From NCBI GenBank assembly GCA_900142905.1, contig FSRV01000002.1:992001-1056000 (forward strand): a stretch of 64,000 bases of DNA, read 5' to 3'. This document shows, in pieces, positions 60,936 through 64,000 of this stretch (position 1 is its first letter; each line of letters opens with the position of its first letter). The notes beneath the pieces were generated by a model. That model did not search any database, had not been told where the DNA came from, and saw only the letters and a list, made by a program, of their open reading frames with translations. Made by a program: the position numbers and the translations under genes. The DNA is from Burkholderia sp. GAS332 (GTDB lineage: Bacteria; Pseudomonadota; Gammaproteobacteria; Burkholderiales; Burkholderiaceae).

Positions 60936-61903
60936 TTTGCGCCCTCCAGTTCCTTGACCTGGTAGTACTGGAACACGGCCATCGGCACGAGCAGCAGTAG
61001 AACCATGGCGACGGTGACAGCGGATGCCATCGGCCAGTCCATATCGTTGAAGAATTCATCCCACATCACGCGGCCGATCATCAGGGTGTCGGCGCCGCCG
61101 AGCAGTTCAGGAATCACGTACTCGCCGACCGCCGGAATGAACACCAGCAGACTGCCGGCGATAATCCCGTTCTTCGACAGCGGCAAGGTGATGCGCGTGA
61201 ACGCGGTCCACGGTTTGCAACCGAGGTCGTAGGCCGCTTCGAGCAGCGTCAGATCCATCTTCACCAGGTGGGCGTAGAGCGGCATCACCATGAACGGCAG
61301 GTACGAATAGACCATGCCGATATAGACGCCAATATCCGTGTGGTAGAGGCGCAACGGCGAATGAATCATGCCGATGGCCATCAGCGTGTGATTGAGCAGG
61401 CCGTCATCCTTCAGGATGCCGATCCATGCATAGACGCGGATCAGGAACGACGTCCAGAACGGCAACATCACGCCCATCATCAGCAGGTTGCGCTTTGCCG
61501 GTTCCGAGCGCGCGATGTAGTACGCAATCGGATAGCCGATCATCAGGCAGAAGAAGGTCGAGATCGCCGCCATCTTCAGCGAGCTGATGTACGTGGCGAC
61601 GTACAGATCGTCTTGCAGCAGGAACGCGTAGTGACCGAGCTGCATGGCGAAGTGCACCATGCCGTCCTTGACCGACACGAGATCCGTGTACGGCGGAATG
61701 CCCAGGCGCAGATCGGCGAAGCTGATCTTCAGCACCAGCACGAACGGCAACGCGAAGAACACGAAGAGCCACAGAAACGGCACGCCGATCACGGTCGTGC
61801 GGCCCGATGGTACCAGTGCCGAGAGGCGTTTTTTCAGCGAGCCGAGCAACCGGCTGCCGGACGGCGCGCCGAGCGCCGCGGGGGAGGTAGTGGGATTGCT
61901 CAT
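60932..61903 (-). CDS. potH: Putrescine ABC transporter permease PotH
   Basis: This 323-residue permease has an extended N-terminus before the first helix (TTVIGVPFLWLFVFFALPFVLVLKISFAD). It has about six helices and the coupling loop LLEAAYDLGCKPWTAFTRITLPLSK. The PotH-type extracellular segment between helices 1 and 2 includes YTDLVSVKDGMVHFAMQLGHYAFLLQDDLY. ATG 61903 overlaps the potG TGA (ATGA), so the three genes potG-potH-potI are translationally coupled. Confidence 0.92.
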   Translation of the reverse strand: MSNPTTSPAALGAPSGSRLLGSLKKRLSALVPSGRTTVIGVPFLWLFVFFALPFVLVLKISFADLRLGIPPYTDLVSVKDGMVHFAMQLGHYAFLLQDDLYVATYISSLKMAAISTFFCLMIGYPIAYYIARSEPAKRNLLMMGVMLPFWTSFLIRVYAWIGILKDDGLLNHTLMAIGMIHSPLRLYHTDIGVYIGMVYSYLPFMVMPLYAHLVKMDLTLLEAAYDLGCKPWTAFTRITLPLSKNGIIAGSLLVFIPAVGEYVIPELLGGADTLMIGRVMWDEFFNDMDWPMASAVTVAMVLLLLVPMAVFQYYQVKELEGAK

Positions 61904-63063
61904 TGCGTCAGCACCACGCCGCTAGCGGGCGACCAGTAGATGAACACGTCGTCGTTATAGGACGGCGCACCTTCGCTCATCAGATGCGAGCTGGAGAGAT
62001 TCGACACAACGGTCTTGCCGCTCGGCAGGCGCACGTGATACAGCGAGTAGCTGCCCATGTACGCGACGTCCGACACTACGCCGCGCGCCCAGTTGTGCGG
62101 CGTCGACGGCTTGTCGAGCGACACCTTCACGCGTTCCGGACGCACCGAGATGCCGACCGGCATGCCGAGCGGACCGGTAATGCCATGGCTCACGTAGATT
62201 TGCGATTCGAGGTCTTCGCTTTCGACGAAGATGTGATCCGGTTCGTCCGCGACCACGGTGCCTTCGAACAGGTTGGTCGAGCCGATGAACTCCGCCGAGA
62301 AGCGGCTATTCGGGAATTCGTACACCTGGCTGGGCGAGCCGATCTGCACGATGCGGCCTTCGCTCATCACGGCGAGGCGCCCGGCCATCGTCATCGCTTC
62401 TTCCTGATCGTGTGTCACCATCACGCAGGTCACGTCGACCTTGTCGATGATGTTGACCAGCTCGAGCTGGGTTTTCTGGCGGATCTGTTTGTCGAGCGCG
62501 GACATCGGCTCGTCGAGCAGCAGCAGCTTGGGGCGCTTGACGAGCGAACGGGCCAGCGCCACACGCTGCTGCTGGCCGCCAGAGAGCTGATGCGGTTTGC
62601 GCTGCGCGTATTTGCTCATCTGCACGAGATTGAGCACGTCGGCAACCCGCTCCTTGATCTCGTTCTTCGGCGTGCCTTCCTGCTTGAGACCGAAAGCGAT
62701 ATTCGATTCGACCGTCATGTGCGGGAACAGCGCATACGACTGGAACATCATGTTGACCGGCCGCTTGTACGGCGGCATCGCGGCGAGGTCTTCGCCGTCG
62801 ACGAAAATGCGGCCGGACGTCACCGTCTCGAGCCCTGCGAGCATGCGCAGGAGCGTGGACTTGCCGCAGCCGGAGCTGCCGAGCAGGGCGAACAGTTCGT
62901 TCTTCGCAATGCTCAGGTTGACGTTATCGACAGCGGTGCTGTCGCCGAATTTCTTCACGACATTTTCAATGCGAACGAATTCGTCCGATTTCGATTTTGT
63001 CGTCGGTGCGGGGCGGGCCGTCTGGGCGGCGCCGGCCGTGCTTTTTAAGGTCGTCGAGTTCAT
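61900..63063 (-). CDS. potG: Putrescine ABC transporter ATP-binding protein PotG
   Basis: This 387-residue nucleotide-binding subunit has Walker A LLGSSGCGKSTLLRM, the Q-loop MMFQSYALFPHM and signature HQLSGGQQQRVALARSL. Walker B is LLLLDEPMSALDKQ, the H-loop MVTHDQEEAMTMA, and a C-terminal TOBE-type regulatory domain (about 290-380) follows. ATG 63063 (MNSTTLKSTAGAAQ) begins a 30-residue linker before the core, behind AAGGAATGGTTACATC; a frame to 63096 is less likely. It powers PotHI. Confidence 0.93.
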   Translation of the reverse strand: MNSTTLKSTAGAAQTARPAPTTKSKSDEFVRIENVVKKFGDSTAVDNVNLSIAKNELFALLGSSGCGKSTLLRMLAGLETVTSGRIFVDGEDLAAMPPYKRPVNMMFQSYALFPHMTVESNIAFGLKQEGTPKNEIKERVADVLNLVQMSKYAQRKPHQLSGGQQQRVALARSLVKRPKLLLLDEPMSALDKQIRQKTQLELVNIIDKVDVTCVMVTHDQEEAMTMAGRLAVMSEGRIVQIGSPSQVYEFPNSRFSAEFIGSTNLFEGTVVADEPDHIFVESEDLESQIYVSHGITGPLGMPVGISVRPERVKVSLDKPSTPHNWARGVVSDVAYMGSYSLYHVRLPSGKTVVSNLSSSHLMSEGAPSYNDDVFIYWSPASGVVLTQ

Positions 63064-63215
63064 GATGTAACCATTCCTTGCGGATCGCGGGCGCAAGTGT
63101 CTCCATACGAGGCGCGGGAGGCGGCTCGCAAGATGCGCTGCGACCAGAAAACAGGGGACTGCGCGCAGATGGGACGCTAGAAGCGCGCAGGCTGACTACC
63201 GTTACTGCCATTCAT

Positions 63216-63252
63216 GCGCTCAGGGTTCGAGCGATCCCTGAGCGCGGGATCG
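63216..63252 (-). repeat. Two overlapping, mutually exclusive hairpins between potF and potG
   Basis: GCGCTCAGGG (63216-63225) pairs perfectly with CCCTGAGCGC (63236-63245). CGATCCC (63232-63238) pairs perfectly with GGGATCG (63246-63252). The two helices share bases 63236-63238, and each arm blocks the other, so only one can form at a time. They lie 21-58 bases after the potF stop on the minus strand. Such structures often protect an abundant binding-protein message. Confidence 0.6.
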
Positions 63253-63273
63253 ATTCTTTTTAGTTTGGTTTAA

Positions 63274-64000
63274 TCAATGACCGGTTTTAAGCTGTGCCCA
63301 AAGACGGTTTTCAAGGCGCAGCACATCGGTCGGCATCGGTTTCATTAGTGTCATCTTGCTCAACACGTCATCGCCCGGATAAACGGTCTTGTCCTGACTG
63401 ACCGCCGGCGTGACGAACTGGCGCGCGGCCTTGTTCGCGGTCGGGTAGAACACTTCGTTGGTGATGGCAGCGTTGACCTTCGGATCTTCGATGTAGTTGA
63501 TCCACTTCAGTGCGGCTTCAGGGTGCGGTGCGTCTTTCGGGATCACCATCACGTCGAACCACAGCAGACCGCCTTCCTTGACGTTCGAGAATTTCACATC
63601 GTATGAACGCTTGGCTTCGGCAGCGCGGCGGCTGGCGATGCCGACGTCACCCGACCATGCCACCGCGACGCAGACGTCGTTGTTGGCGAGGTCGTTGATG
63701 TAGCCGGACGAGTTGAACTGGGTGATATACGGACGGACTTTCTTCAGCAGTTCGAACGCGGCCTGATAGTCAGCGGGGTTGGTGCTGTTCGGATCCTTGT
63801 GCATGTATTGCAGCACGGCAGCGAAGACGTCGACGGGTTGATCGAGGAACGACACGCCGCAGCCCTTCAACTTCGACAGATTGGCCGGGTCGAACACCAG
63901 GGCCCAGCTATCCACCGGGGCATTGGCGCCGAGCGCCTTCTGCACGGCTTGCACGTTGTAGCCGACACCGTCAGTGCCGTAAGCCCAGGGCACACCGTAC
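63274..64000 (-). CDS. potF: Putrescine-binding periplasmic protein PotF (partial, N-terminus outside window)
   Basis: The C-terminal about 242 residues of a PotD/PotF-type binding protein are present. The gene runs off the window end. Recognisable segments are VPWAYGTDGVGYN (the family's PYMWGT-like strand), VDSWALVFDPANLSKLKGCGVSFLDQP, AWSGDVGIASRRAAEAK and WINYIEDPKVNAAITNEVFYPTANKAAR. Trp and Asp residues of the putrescine pocket occur in these segments. It is first in the pot operon and is followed by the overlapping hairpins before potG. Confidence 0.9.
   Translation of the reverse strand, partial: YGVPWAYGTDGVGYNVQAVQKALGANAPVDSWALVFDPANLSKLKGCGVSFLDQPVDVFAAVLQYMHKDPNSTNPADYQAAFELLKKVRPYITQFNSSGYINDLANNDVCVAVAWSGDVGIASRRAAEAKRSYDVKFSNVKEGGLLWFDVMVIPKDAPHPEAALKWINYIEDPKVNAAITNEVFYPTANKAARQFVTPAVSQDKTVYPGDDVLSKMTLMKPMPTDVLRLENRLWAQLKTGH

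Noticed and set aside
63222..63245. GGTTCGA sequence resembling a tRNA T-loop
   Set aside because: It lies within a perfect hairpin and no acceptor, D or anticodon arms occur at tRNA spacing around it.

Overview
The window looks like a chromosomal segment of a Paraburkholderia- or Burkholderia-type betaproteobacterium. The evidence is a GC-rich composition with GC-ending codons, a phasin (a polyhydroxyalkanoate granule protein), a DUF3138 outer-membrane protein, DUF883/YqjE-type stress proteins and an unusual load of catabolic operons with LysR or AraC regulators. The species cannot be fixed from the sequence alone. I see no rRNA, tRNA, CRISPR array, insertion sequence or phage module.

Layout. 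(1) 1-2.4 kb: glnK-amtB nitrogen sensing and ammonium transport behind a clear sigma-54 promoter, closed by tandem hairpins. (2) 2.4-7.8 kb: a small membrane protein, then a LysR regulator, a swivel-first fused aconitase-family enzyme and an MFS transporter, probably an organic-acid catabolic unit. (3) 8-22.3 kb: a stress and envelope stretch with Mn catalase, phasin, ParB-like protein, YihY/BrkB membrane protein, a secreted small protein, a divergent pair of Tat-exported proteins (a TPP-dependent enzyme whose start is one base out of frame, and a Kelch protein), a transglutaminase-like protein, a 59-residue protein, a YqjD/E/K-type operon, a Tat phosphoesterase, a PRC-barrel protein, a response regulator and a hybrid histidine kinase. 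(4) 22.5-29.5 kb: an AraC regulator, mntH with a small leader ORF, a sterol-desaturase-family enzyme, a YncE-like propeller, another AraC regulator, a small protein and a quinone-oxidoreductase-like protein.

(5) 29.6-40.9 kb: a compact one-strand hydroquinone/hydroxyquinol island. It holds a LysR regulator, two-subunit hydroquinone 1,2-dioxygenase (HapCD type), semialdehyde dehydrogenase, maleylacetate reductase, a complete five-gene branched-chain-type ABC importer, hydroxyquinol 1,2-dioxygenase and a Rieske ferredoxin-like protein. Both ring-cleavage routes converge on maleylacetate and then 3-oxoadipate. (6) 40.9-45 kb: DNA polymerase II, a secreted PRC-barrel protein and a DUF2891 protein.

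(7) 45.4-53.2 kb: a purine/pyrimidine-like ring catabolic cluster with three amidohydrolases, ureidoglycine aminohydrolase (AllE), a sodium:solute symporter with DUF3311 partner and a 31-residue leader protein, and a LysR regulator. Its two promoter regions share an exact AT-rich 12-mer. (8) 53.4-55.6 kb: an orphan ABC solute-binding protein with a proline-racemase-family enzyme whose Cys/Thr signature points to trans-3-hydroxy-L-proline dehydratase. (9) 55.7-64 kb: a polyamine block on the minus strand, potF(partial)-G-H-I, a DUF3138 outer-membrane protein and two overlapping puuB-like oxidases, for putrescine uptake and the gamma-glutamylation pathway.
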